A DNA stretch of 64,000 bases from an uncultured Bacteroidia bacterium (lineage in GTDB: Bacteria; Bacteroidota; Bacteroidia; Bacteroidales; UBA932), in NCBI GenBank assembly GCA_902779765.1, contig CACZCQ010000008.1, forward strand, positions 1-64,000, in the 5' to 3' direction. Both the position numbers and the translations under genes were made by a program. Every line of letters begins with the position of its first letter. Position 1 is the stretch's first letter. Positions 34,982 to 43,228 of this stretch are shown here, piece by piece. The notes under the pieces are model-generated. The model saw only the letters and a program-made list of their open reading frames with translations. It made no database searches and was not told the DNA's origin.

Positions 34982-37848
34982 CAGAAAACGATCATTCAGG
35001 TTTCCTGAAAGAGATTTCCGAATTCATTCCTGCGGAAAGGATTTACACCGATGAACTCCGCAGGCTCGCATGGGGTACCGACGCCGGGTTTTACCGGCTT
35101 GTCCCGAAGATAGTAATCCGTTCCGAAAACGAAGAGGAGATATCCCGGATCCTCCGGACCGCCGACAGGCTGAAAGTCCCGGTTACCTTCAGGGCAGCGG
35201 GCACAAGCCTCTCCGGACAGGCCGTGAGCGATTCCGTTCTCGTGGTGGCCGGAAAGAACTGGGAGGGATACGCCATCTCCGAGGATGCCGGGCTGGTCAC
35301 CCTCGAGCCGGGACTTGTCGGAGCGAGGGTAAACGATATCCTTAAGCCTCTGGGAAGGAAGTTCGGCCCGGATCCGGCATCGATAGGTTCCTGCATGGTG
35401 GGCGGAATCGTCATGAACAATGCTTCCGGAATGAGTTGCGGCATACATGCCAATTCCGACAGGATGATGGTCTCTGCAAGGATGGTCCTGCCGGACGGAA
35501 CCGTCCTGGACACCGGGGACGAGAGTTCGAAGGAATCGTTCAGGTCAAGCCACCCGGGATTCATCCGCGCGATAGAGGATCTTCGCAAGGAAGTACTTGA
35601 AAACAAAGAGCTTACCGAAAGGATCAGGTTTAAGTATTCCATCAAGAATGTGACCGGGCTGAACCTGCTGCCACTTATCACGTTCGAGGATCCGTTCGAC
35701 ATTATCGCCCACCTCCTGGTGGGTTCGGAGGGCACGCTTGCCTTCCTGAGCCGGGTCACGATGAAGACCCTCCCGCTCGCTCCATTCAAGGCAAGCGCGA
35801 TGATCTATTTCAGGTCCATCAAGGATGCGGCCGAGGCGGTGGTCGCAATGAAAAAGGCTGTGGGACCCGGAGTCATAAATGCTGCCGAATTGCTGGACAG
35901 GAGGTCGCTCGTGTCGGTGTCCGACCCTATGCTTTCCGAATATGGGGACACGGACCTGACCGCCGTCCTGACGGAAACTACGGCTTCGGCCAGGGAGGAA
36001 CTTGAGGGCAATATCGAGAGGATCAAAGAGGCCCTTCGAACCACGGTCGGTGAGCCTGTCGAACCGCCGGAATTCACGACCGATCCGGCCGTATATTCGA
36101 AATACTGGGCGATCCGGGCCGGGATATTCCCTTCCGTGGGAGGTCTGCGAAAACAGGGAACCACCTGCCTCATAGAGGATGTCGCATTCCACATCGAAGA
36201 CCTGCCTCAGGCCACGGAGGACCTCTCCGCCCTGCTCGACAGGCACGGATATGAGGATTCCTGCATATACGGCCACGCCCTCGAAGGCAACTTCCACTTC
36301 ATCATCAACCAGGCTTTCGATTCCGAAAGCGAAGTCCGGCGATACGAAGAGATGATCCGTGACGTGGCTTCCATGGTCGTAGGCAAGTATGACGGATCGC
36401 TGAAGGCCGAACACGGCACCGGTCGCAACATGGCTCCTTTCGTGGAATACGAATGGGGGAAGGATGCCTTCAGGGTCATGAAGCGGATCAAGGATATCTT
36501 CGATCCGAAAGGGCTGTTGAATCCCGGCGTGATCTTCAACGACGACCCTTCCTGCTTCCTGAAGGATTTCAAGCCTCTGCCGATACTGCCTTACGGAGAA
36601 AAGATCAACAAGTGCATCGAATGCGGATTCTGCGAGGTCAACTGCGTTTCCTGCGGGTTCACCCTCTCGTCCAGGACGCGTATCGTGATACGGCGGGAGA
36701 TCGAAAGGCTGAAGGCCGTCGGTAATCCGACTCCGGAAGAGACTGCGAAGCTCCATACCCTCCTGAAGGAATATTCATACCTCGGGGAAGAGACCTGTGC
36801 TGCTGACGGCCTGTGCTCCATGTCCTGCCCGATGGGAATCAATGTCGGAGACATGACCCATATGATTCGCCAGGAAAACAATCCTCCCGGATCGGCGGGC
36901 TACCGGATGTGGTCATTCGCCGCCGACCATTTCCCTGCCGTGAAAAAAGGGGTGCGCAGCGTCCTGAGGCTTGCCTCTGCAGGAGACGCCATTCTGGGTG
37001 ACAAGGCCATGGCGGGACTGTGCAGGGGGCTGCATGATAAGTTGGGCCTCCCGCTCTGGACCCCCTCCACCCCGAAGGCGTATTCGATTCAGGTCCCTAA
37101 ACTTGTCCCTTCGGTCCCTGAGCTTGTCGAAGGGCCAGTGGGTCGCGTGGTGTATTTCCCGTCCTGCTTAAACCAGATGATGGGACTTCCTCGCCATACC
37201 CGCGTCGTGGACAAGCCGCTGGCGGAGGAGATGGTCTCGCTGCTGCATAAGGCCGGATACGAAGTGATATTTCCGGAGAACATGGAGAGCCTCTGCTGCG
37301 GTATGATGTGGGAAAGCAAGGGCATGCCGGACCTGGCGGACAAAAAGGCCAAAGAACTTGAAAAGGCCCTTTGGGAGGCTTCTGAGCACGGTCGCTGGCC
37401 GGTACTCTGCGACCAGAGCCCCTGCCTGCACAGGATGAGGAAGACCATCGGTTCGATGAAACTCTACGAGCCCGCCGAATTCATAATGACCTTCCTGAAG
37501 GACCGCCTCGAATTCCACCCGACAGACACACCGGTGGCCGTGCACATAACCTGTTCGACCAGGCTGATGGGACTGGCGGATACGATCGTATCCCTGGCCA
37601 GGTTCTGCTCCACGAATGTGACAGTACCTGAAGGAGTCGGTTGCTGCGGCTTCGCGGGAGACAAGGGCATGACCCGTCCCGAACTCAACGCTTGGGCGCT
37701 CCGGAAGCTCAAGGACGGTGTCAAAGGCATCCCGGTCGGGTATTCGAACTCCCGCACCTGCGAGATAGGTCTCTCGACCAACTCCGGCATCCCCTACGTC
37801 TCCATCGCATATCTGGTGAATTCCTGCACGACCCCGAAAATTGCATAA
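34978..37848 (+). CDS. FAD-linked oxidase with C-terminal Fe-S and CCG domains (D-lactate dehydrogenase/GlcD-GlcF fusion type)
   Basis: A 956-residue protein; I start it at the ATG overlapping the DUF456 stop. N-terminal FAD-binding type 4 domain (VPVTFRAAGTSLSGQAVSD), FAD oxidase C-terminal domain (EDVAFHIEDLP, AEHGTGRNMAPFVEYEWG), then two cluster motifs, CIECGFCEVNCVSC (from residue 546) and CAADGLCSMSCP (from 607), and paired cysteine-rich CCG domains (SLCCGMMWESKG, GVGCCGFAGDKGM). This order fits membrane-associated D-lactate or 2-hydroxyacid dehydrogenases that feed quinones. Two stretches, TVGEPVEPPE (about 355-364) and VPKLVPSVPELVEGP (about 704-718), look like repeat-derived insertions. 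The tetraheme cytochrome gene follows by 45 nt. Confidence 0.9.
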   Translation: MTENDHSGFLKEISEFIPAERIYTDELRRLAWGTDAGFYRLVPKIVIRSENEEEISRILRTADRLKVPVTFRAAGTSLSGQAVSDSVLVVAGKNWEGYAISEDAGLVTLEPGLVGARVNDILKPLGRKFGPDPASIGSCMVGGIVMNNASGMSCGIHANSDRMMVSARMVLPDGTVLDTGDESSKESFRSSHPGFIRAIEDLRKEVLENKELTERIRFKYSIKNVTGLNLLPLITFEDPFDIIAHLLVGSEGTLAFLSRVTMKTLPLAPFKASAMIYFRSIKDAAEAVVAMKKAVGPGVINAAELLDRRSLVSVSDPMLSEYGDTDLTAVLTETTASAREELEGNIERIKEALRTTVGEPVEPPEFTTDPAVYSKYWAIRAGIFPSVGGLRKQGTTCLIEDVAFHIEDLPQATEDLSALLDRHGYEDSCIYGHALEGNFHFIINQAFDSESEVRRYEEMIRDVASMVVGKYDGSLKAEHGTGRNMAPFVEYEWGKDAFRVMKRIKDIFDPKGLLNPGVIFNDDPSCFLKDFKPLPILPYGEKINKCIECGFCEVNCVSCGFTLSSRTRIVIRREIERLKAVGNPTPEETAKLHTLLKEYSYLGEETCAADGLCSMSCPMGINVGDMTHMIRQENNPPGSAGYRMWSFAADHFPAVKKGVRSVLRLASAGDAILGDKAMAGLCRGLHDKLGLPLWTPSTPKAYSIQVPKLVPSVPELVEGPVGRVVYFPSCLNQMMGLPRHTRVVDKPLAEEMVSLLHKAGYEVIFPENMESLCCGMMWESKGMPDLADKKAKELEKALWEASEHGRWPVLCDQSPCLHRMRKTIGSMKLYEPAEFIMTFLKDRLEFHPTDTPVAVHITCSTRLMGLADTIVSLARFCSTNVTVPEGVGCCGFAGDKGMTRPELNAWALRKLKDGVKGIPVGYSNSRTCEIGLSTNSGIPYVSIAYLVNSCTTPKIA
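36044..36067. repeat. Dispersed 24-bp repeat within the dehydrogenase gene
   Basis: This segment, encoding VGEPVEP, matches the reverse complement of 6421-6444 in the acyltransferase gene at 22 of 24 positions, so it is a dispersed short repeat read in different frames in two genes. Confidence 0.6.
37092..37128. repeat. Tandem 21-bp palindrome-derived repeat (VPKLVPS/VPELVEG) within the dehydrogenase gene
   Basis: GGTCCCTAAACTTGTC (37092-37107) and GGTCCCTGAGCTTGTC (37113-37128) are direct repeats 21 bp apart with two differences. Fourteen bases of the second (37113-37126) recur in reverse complement in rsmA at 28728-28741. Confidence 0.65.
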
Positions 37849-37893
37849 TTATAGGATTATTCCTATATTTATGGGATTTTAGGAAGTTGCGTA

Positions 37894-39432
37894 ATGGCAG
37901 GTGGAAAAGGCAAATACTGGATAATCGGTCTCATAGGTTTGTTAGTGGGCGTTTTGATCATGGCTTTGTTCGACAATACCATGAACAAGACTTCTACAAA
38001 CGATTATTGCATGAGCTGCCATACCCATGAACAGGCCGACCTGGACTGGAAGAAATCCCCCCATTACAACAGCCACAGCGGAGTGATGACGGACTGCATA
38101 GCCTGTCATCTTCCACCCAAGGAAGAAGGCCTGCTGAAGCACTATGCCGCCAAGACCCGGATGGGAATAAAGGACATCTGGACCAAGATGACCAAGGATA
38201 CCGAGGGGATCGACTGGGAAGCAAAGAGGGAACTCGAGCACGCCCGCAAGATTGTCTACAATTCAAGTTGCGAGAGGTGCCATGTCAACCTTTATCCCGA
38301 GGGGATTTCTGACGACGGCATCACCGCCCATCTCCATTACGAGGAGAATGCAAAGAAACTAGGCCTGGACTGCATAAGCTGCCACCTGAACGTCGGACAC
38401 TACATGCCCGGCTACGAGCACAAGCGCCTTGAGGGCGCCGTGTTCAATACCGGCGAGGGAGAGAAGTACGACAGCGCTGCAGTCGTGAAGAGTTTCGAGA
38501 ACTTCACCGAGACCGTCCCCGGCACAACGGCAGCCATCAGGATGATAGCTGTCCCCGGCGGAGAGTTCACGATGGGCAGTTCCACGAAGGAAGCGTTCCA
38601 CAAGGCCGACGAAGGCCCGCAGAAGAAAGTCAAGGTCTCCCCCTTCTTCATGGGTGAGGTTGAGGTAACCTGGAACCAGTTCTGGGCTTTCTACAACGAG
38701 ACCATGTCTGAAGGCCGTACCCCTCCCGAGAAGATATACGCGAACAACAACCGTCCCGACGTGGATGCCGTCAGCGGTCCGACCCCGCCTTTCGGCTTCC
38801 CCGACCAGGGATGGGGAATGGGTGAGAGGCCGGCTATCACCATGACCCATTACTCCGCCTCCACCTTCTGCCAGTGGCTCTCCCTCAAGACGGGACGCCA
38901 CTACCGCCTCCCCACCGAGGCCGAATGGGAATATGCCGCCAGGGGCGGAACCGAGACCCCTTACTTCTTCGAGGGCAATCCGAAGAAATATTCCGAGGAC
39001 GGTTTCTGGAGCAAGTTCAAGGGGGCCGACACGACGACGATAGCCAGCTATGTGGTTTATTCCGGCAACAGCACCGGCAAGACGCAGGATGGCCGTTTCG
39101 TCAAGGCCAATCCCTTCGGCCTGAAGAATATGCTCGGCAATGTCATGGAGTACTGCTCCGACTGGTATGCCGATGATGCATATTCCAAGATCGCAGACGG
39201 TGCCACGGATCCGAAGGGTCCCGAGAGCGGCGAAGAGCATGTTGTACGTGGAGGAAGCTATGCCGATGACGCCTCGCTGGTCCGCTGCTCCAGCAGGGGC
39301 CATACCGAGCATGACAAATGGCTGCGCACCGATCCGCAGAACCCGAAGAGCATCTGGTGGTACTCCGACATCAAGGGTGTCGGTTTCAGGGTGGTCTGCG
39401 ACGTACCGGAAGATATAATCATCAACAAATAA
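37894..39432 (+). CDS. NapC/NirT-like tetraheme cytochrome fused to a SUMF1/FGE-like domain
   Basis: A 512-residue protein. An N-terminal membrane anchor (WIIGLIGLLVGVLIMALF) is followed by four heme-binding CxxCH motifs: CMSCH (39-43), CIACH (68-72), CERCH (126-130), CISCH (160-164), the NapC/NirT arrangement that passes electrons from quinol to periplasmic partners. From about residue 210 to the end lies a formylglycine-generating-enzyme-like fold (MIAVPGGEFTMGSS, RLPTEAEWEYAARGG, GLKNMLGNVMEYCSDWY, VRGGSYADDASLVRCSSRG). The catalytic FGE cysteine pair is not kept (GGSYADD lacks the first Cys), so sulfatase activation is unlikely; the domain may be structural or bind a partner. Lies between a dehydrogenase and Tat-exported sugar enzymes. 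Confidence 0.88.
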   Translation: MAGGKGKYWIIGLIGLLVGVLIMALFDNTMNKTSTNDYCMSCHTHEQADLDWKKSPHYNSHSGVMTDCIACHLPPKEEGLLKHYAAKTRMGIKDIWTKMTKDTEGIDWEAKRELEHARKIVYNSSCERCHVNLYPEGISDDGITAHLHYEENAKKLGLDCISCHLNVGHYMPGYEHKRLEGAVFNTGEGEKYDSAAVVKSFENFTETVPGTTAAIRMIAVPGGEFTMGSSTKEAFHKADEGPQKKVKVSPFFMGEVEVTWNQFWAFYNETMSEGRTPPEKIYANNNRPDVDAVSGPTPPFGFPDQGWGMGERPAITMTHYSASTFCQWLSLKTGRHYRLPTEAEWEYAARGGTETPYFFEGNPKKYSEDGFWSKFKGADTTTIASYVVYSGNSTGKTQDGRFVKANPFGLKNMLGNVMEYCSDWYADDAYSKIADGATDPKGPESGEEHVVRGGSYADDASLVRCSSRGHTEHDKWLRTDPQNPKSIWWYSDIKGVGFRVVCDVPEDIIINK

Positions 39433-39450
39433 ACATAAACACACATCGTT

Positions 39451-40806
39451 ATGAGCAACAAAATGGACAGAAGATCCTTCCTTGGCACCAGCGCCAAGAT
39501 AGGTGTCGCCGGTGTAGTGGGCAGTTCCCTGCTCGCTTCCTGTGCCGGTAAGAAAGAACCCGCGATCGTTCCCCTCAGGCAGCCCGGTGAGTACTACATT
39601 CCCGAGCTTCCCGACAAGGCCATCGAAGGCAAGGCCCTCAAGGCAGGTGTCATCGGTTGCGGCGGACGTGGTTCCGGAGCCATCATGAACCTCCTCGACG
39701 CTGCTGACGGCATCACCGTCACGGCTCTCGGCGACACTTTCGCCGACCGTCTGGAAAGCCTTAAGACAAAACTGAAGGAACAGCGTGGACAGGAAGTTCC
39801 GGATGAGAACTGCTTCGTCGGATTCGACGCCTACAAGAAGGTCATCGACTCCGGTGTGGATATGGTGATCGTCGCTACTCCTCCCGTGTTCCGTCCCACC
39901 CACTTCCAGTATGCCACCGAGAAGGGAGTCCACTCCTTCCTCGAGAAGCCGATCGCAGTCGATGCGAAGGGCTACCGCCTCATCATGGCCACCGCAAAGC
40001 AGGCAGCAGCCAAGGGCCTGAGCGTGGTCTGCGGAACCCAGCGTCACCACCAGCGCCCCTATGTCGAGGCGTTCAAGAAGATCCAGGAAGGAATGATCGG
40101 TGAGATCACCGGAGGCAACGTATACTGGAACCAGGGTATGCTCTGGTACAAGGAGCGCCAGAAGGGCTGGAGCGACATGGAATGGATGATCCGCGACTGG
40201 GTCAACTGGAAGTGGCTCTCCGGCGACCATATCGTCGAGCAGCACGTCCACAACATCGACGTCTTCAACTGGATGTTCGGCTACAAGCACCCCATCAAGG
40301 CCACCGCTTTCGGAAGCCGTCAGCGCAGGATCACCGGTGACCAGTACGACAACTTCAGTGTCGATTTCGAATATGAGAACGGAATCCACCTCCACAGCAT
40401 GTGCCGCCAGATAGACGGTTGCTCCAACAACGTCAGCGAGTCCGTGCATGGAACCAAGGGTTACTGGAGCTCAGCAGATCATGCTATCCGTGACCTCAAG
40501 GGCAATGTTCTCTGGCAGTTTGACAAAGATGCGGCCGAAGCTGAGTTCAAGCAGCAGGATCCCTATGTGCTCGAGCATGTCGACTGGGTCAACCATATCC
40601 GCAAGGGTACCGCCCATGACGAGGCTTCAGAGTGCGGTTTGTCCTCACTTTGCGGAGTTATGGGCCGCGAGGCTGCATACAGCGGACAGACAATCGAGTG
40701 GGATACCATCAGCGCTGCCGACCTCGACTATCTCCCCGAGAAGCTTGAAATCGGCAAGATGGACATGAGCAAATACGTGGTTCCGGTACCTGGATCAGCG
40801 AAGTAA
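39451..40806 (+). CDS. Tat-exported Gfo/Idh/MocA-family oxidoreductase
   Basis: A 451-residue protein with a twin-arginine signal (MDRRSFLGTSAKIG) ending in a lipobox (SSLLASC), so exported folded with bound cofactor and lipid-anchored. The Rossmann motif is AGVIGCGGRGSGAI, the catalytic lysine motif FLEKPIAVDAKG, and the substrate-binding EQHVHNIDVFNWMFG. Tat export of NAD(P)-dependent Gfo/Idh/MocA enzymes is common in Bacteroidetes, where some oxidise the C3 hydroxyl of glycosides with tightly bound cofactor. It sits 18 nt after the cytochrome fusion and 3 nt before the isomerase, which together with the DUF1080 gene suggests a 3-keto-glycoside pathway (inference). Confidence 0.9.
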   Translation: MSNKMDRRSFLGTSAKIGVAGVVGSSLLASCAGKKEPAIVPLRQPGEYYIPELPDKAIEGKALKAGVIGCGGRGSGAIMNLLDAADGITVTALGDTFADRLESLKTKLKEQRGQEVPDENCFVGFDAYKKVIDSGVDMVIVATPPVFRPTHFQYATEKGVHSFLEKPIAVDAKGYRLIMATAKQAAAKGLSVVCGTQRHHQRPYVEAFKKIQEGMIGEITGGNVYWNQGMLWYKERQKGWSDMEWMIRDWVNWKWLSGDHIVEQHVHNIDVFNWMFGYKHPIKATAFGSRQRRITGDQYDNFSVDFEYENGIHLHSMCRQIDGCSNNVSESVHGTKGYWSSADHAIRDLKGNVLWQFDKDAAEAEFKQQDPYVLEHVDWVNHIRKGTAHDEASECGLSSLCGVMGREAAYSGQTIEWDTISAADLDYLPEKLEIGKMDMSKYVVPVPGSAK

Positions 40807-40809
40807 GCC

Positions 40810-41727
40810 ATGGACAGAAGATTATTCCTTAAAACGTCGGCAATGGGAACGGCGGCGGTAGCCGCCACTTCCCTGCTGCCCGGCTGCGCTTCCTCAAAGG
40901 AAGGCAAGAAGGCCGCTGACGACCTTGAGCTCAAGATTTCCTTCCAGGAAGGTACTGCACCCGGAGAGAACCTCGCTGAAAAGCTCGACTTCATGGAGAG
41001 CCTGGGAATCGTAGGTTTCGAGCCCGGTGGCCGTGGCCTGAAGGGCAGGGTCCAGGAGATCAAGGACGCCCTCAACGGCAGGAACATCAAGGTCAGCGCC
41101 ATCTGCGCAGGTTTCGGAGGATTCATCCTTGCCGAAGACCCTGCCGTGAAGAACGAGTTCGACACCACGATGCGCGAGATCGTGGAGGCTGCCGGGGAAC
41201 TGGGTTCCACCGGTGTCATCATGGTTCCGGCCTTCAACGGCCAGAAGCCCTGCATGCCCCACACGCTTGAGACACGCGACTATCTTTGCGAGGAACTCCA
41301 CAAGCTGGGAGAGTTCGCCAAGAGCTGCGGTACCACCGTCATCCTCGAACCCCTCAACAGGGCTGAGGCCTTCTATATGCGCCTCGTAGCCGACGCCGCC
41401 GCGATTGCCCGCGACGCCGACAGCGAAGGTGTGAAGGCTATGGGTGATTTCTGGCACATGAAGGAAGAGACTTCCGATTTCGGAGCCCTTATGTCAGCCG
41501 GAAAGCAGTATCTCCAGCACGTCCACATCGCCAGCCGTGGCAACCGCAGGATGCCCGGTGAGGATGGTGAACTGGACAACTATGTCGATGGATTCCGCGC
41601 CCTGCGCCAGATCGGTTACGACAAGTACGTCAGCTTCGAGTGCGGCTGCGGCGGAGACCGCGCCACCCTCGTTACAGCTGCAGTCAATCTCCTCCGCGCA
41701 CAGTGGGAGGAGTCAAGGTGCTGCTAG
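40810..41727 (+). CDS. Tat-exported sugar phosphate isomerase/epimerase-family (AP endonuclease 2-type barrel) protein
   Basis: A 305-residue TIM-barrel protein with a Tat signal (MDRRLFLKTSAMGTAAV) and lipobox (TSLLPGC). Barrel features: MESLGIVGFEPGGRG, VSAICAGFGGFI, VIMVPAFNGQKP, VILEPLNRAEAFYM (metal ligand Glu), MGDFWHMKEE (Asp, His) and QHVHIASRGNRR, ending YVSFECGCGG. Metal-dependent isomerases of this kind act on keto sugars; in Bacteroidetes gene clusters they accompany Gfo/Idh/MocA and DUF1080 proteins. Last gene of the operon. Its TAG overlaps the convergent peptidase stop within one CTAG. Confidence 0.88.
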   Translation: MDRRLFLKTSAMGTAAVAATSLLPGCASSKEGKKAADDLELKISFQEGTAPGENLAEKLDFMESLGIVGFEPGGRGLKGRVQEIKDALNGRNIKVSAICAGFGGFILAEDPAVKNEFDTTMREIVEAAGELGSTGVIMVPAFNGQKPCMPHTLETRDYLCEELHKLGEFAKSCGTTVILEPLNRAEAFYMRLVADAAAIARDADSEGVKAMGDFWHMKEETSDFGALMSAGKQYLQHVHIASRGNRRMPGEDGELDNYVDGFRALRQIGYDKYVSFECGCGGDRATLVTAAVNLLRAQWEESRCC

Positions 41728-43151
41728 AAGTACTTGTTCAATCTCACGAGAGCTGTGCCCTGTCTGACCGACGGGGCACTTTTTTCATCAAAGAAAGGCG
41801 TCAGGGATGACATCCAGAGGACAGACAGTCCCATACCGCCGACCTTGAGACCGAACTCCCAGGAGAGGCCTAATTCTTCAGTCCTGACAGTCCAGGGAGA
41901 AGCCAGCGATGTCTTGAACCTGTGGCCGTAGTATCCTCCGAAGCCAAGGAAGGCGGTACCCGAACCTCCACCCTGGTAAATCAGCTGGACGGGGACGCGC
42001 AGTTCGCTTCCCTTGTATTTCAGGGAAGATGAATAGATGGCCGTCGCGTCAGGATACGGGGCCGAAGCCTGCAGATACAGGGCGTCAGCCTTGATGCCGA
42101 AATGGCTGAGATGTCCGAAATTCAGTTGGGCGGAAACCCCTCCACCATATGAGAAAGCGGTCTTGCCTTCAAAGGGAGCGTCCGGGAAGTTGAAATGGGA
42201 ACTTCCGATGGCGGGGGAAAGCGCAACCTCCAGGATAGGATGTCCGCTCCTGTGCTTGCGGGCCACCCTTCCGGATGCGGCGAAGTTTTCGTCGGAAGCC
42301 ACTTCCATCGTAAGGTCCGTCAGATAGTCGGTTACCTTGTCCAGACCTTCGTAGTCTATCAGGTCGGCATCGTCCTCGGGTTTGTGATAGGGGGACTTGA
42401 TTCCGGTGGATATCGCAAGGGTAGGAACCTGTCTTTTGGCAAAACCCTCGGTGTCCGTGGCAGTCACGGGGGACCACTCGAAATTCCTGAGCTTGAGGTT
42501 CAGTTTTTCAGTCTGGAGAACCCTGCGGCTGTCCTTTATGGTCGCCACTCCCTGAAGGGTAAGGCTGTTCGTGGCCCTGTACCAGCCCACCATATCGACG
42601 CTCATCATCAGGCGGACATCCAGTCCGTCTTCGCCCAGCATCCTGTCAGCCAGCGCATTGGACCCGTAAAGACCGAGCTCCTCAGCGTCGAAGGCAGCTA
42701 TGACCACTGTCCTCTTCAACTTGTCGCGGTTTGCACAAAGCGCCCTGGCGACCTCGATCACTGCCGCTGAGCCCGAGGCATTGTCGTCGGCACCATTGTA
42801 GATCTGGCCTTTCTTCACGCCCAGATGGTCGTAATGGGCTCCGATCACTATATACTGGTCCTTCAATTCCGGATCGTTTCCCTCAAGCACGGCGACTACG
42901 TTCTTGTAGTCCTTGCCGTTGGTCGTGAAAGGCATGTACCAATCGTCATAGAATGGTTTCAAGCCCATGGATTCATATTCATTAACTATATATTCTGCGG
43001 CCTTGGCGGCATACTCCGAACCGGCGGCCCGGCCGTAAAGGGAGTCGGAGGCGAAATAATAAACGTGCCCGGTCAGACGTTCCTGGCGGGTCTGGGAGAA
43101 CATCGGCGCACACATCGCGGCCATTATGATGCATAAGACAAGCTTCTTCAT
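41724..43151 (-). CDS. Exported M28 metallopeptidase with C-terminal beta-barrel-like domain
   Basis: I start it at 43151 (MKKLVLCIIMAAMCAPMFSQ, a signal peptide); the frame is open further upstream but lacks support. Residues about 20-285 are an M28 aminopeptidase/glutamate carboxypeptidase-like domain with all zinc ligands: GAHYDHL, NGADDNASG, FDAEELGLYG, SVDMVG and SPYHKPEDD. Residues about 300-475 are different: alternating-hydrophobic strands (HFGIKADALYLQAS, LRVPVQLIYQGGG, ALVRLNKYF) with a terminal Phe, as in small outer-membrane barrels. The enzyme may therefore be anchored in the outer membrane by its own barrel. Convergent with the isomerase gene, sharing CTAG at the stops. Confidence 0.85.
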   Translation of the reverse strand: MKKLVLCIIMAAMCAPMFSQTRQERLTGHVYYFASDSLYGRAAGSEYAAKAAEYIVNEYESMGLKPFYDDWYMPFTTNGKDYKNVVAVLEGNDPELKDQYIVIGAHYDHLGVKKGQIYNGADDNASGSAAVIEVARALCANRDKLKRTVVIAAFDAEELGLYGSNALADRMLGEDGLDVRLMMSVDMVGWYRATNSLTLQGVATIKDSRRVLQTEKLNLKLRNFEWSPVTATDTEGFAKRQVPTLAISTGIKSPYHKPEDDADLIDYEGLDKVTDYLTDLTMEVASDENFAASGRVARKHRSGHPILEVALSPAIGSSHFNFPDAPFEGKTAFSYGGGVSAQLNFGHLSHFGIKADALYLQASAPYPDATAIYSSSLKYKGSELRVPVQLIYQGGGSGTAFLGFGGYYGHRFKTSLASPWTVRTEELGLSWEFGLKVGGMGLSVLWMSSLTPFFDEKSAPSVRQGTALVRLNKYF

Positions 43152-43201
43152 AATCTGTAAATCTTGTTGCTTGGAATTGCGAAGATAAGCATATTTCATC
43201 G

Positions 43202-43209
43202 TATATTTG
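43202..43209 (+). promoter_or_regulatory. -7 element (TATATTTG) of the HAD gene
   Basis: TATATTTG, a perfect consensus match, 19 nt before the ATG at 43229; TTG at 43177-43179 is a possible -33 with a long 22-nt spacer. Confidence 0.5.
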
Positions 43210-43228
43210 TTAATCAAGTCATCAGGAA

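Noticed and set aside
37894..39432. Sulfatase-maturing formylglycine-generating enzyme
   Set aside because: No sulfatase gene is present in the window and the conserved catalytic cysteine pair is missing in the GGSYADD segment.
38359..40449. A 696-codon open frame on the minus strand
   Set aside because: It lies opposite the cytochrome-SUMF1 and Gfo/Idh/MocA genes, whose heme, Rossmann and Tat motifs are unambiguous; the antisense translation has no recognisable domain and arises from codon bias in a GC-rich genome.
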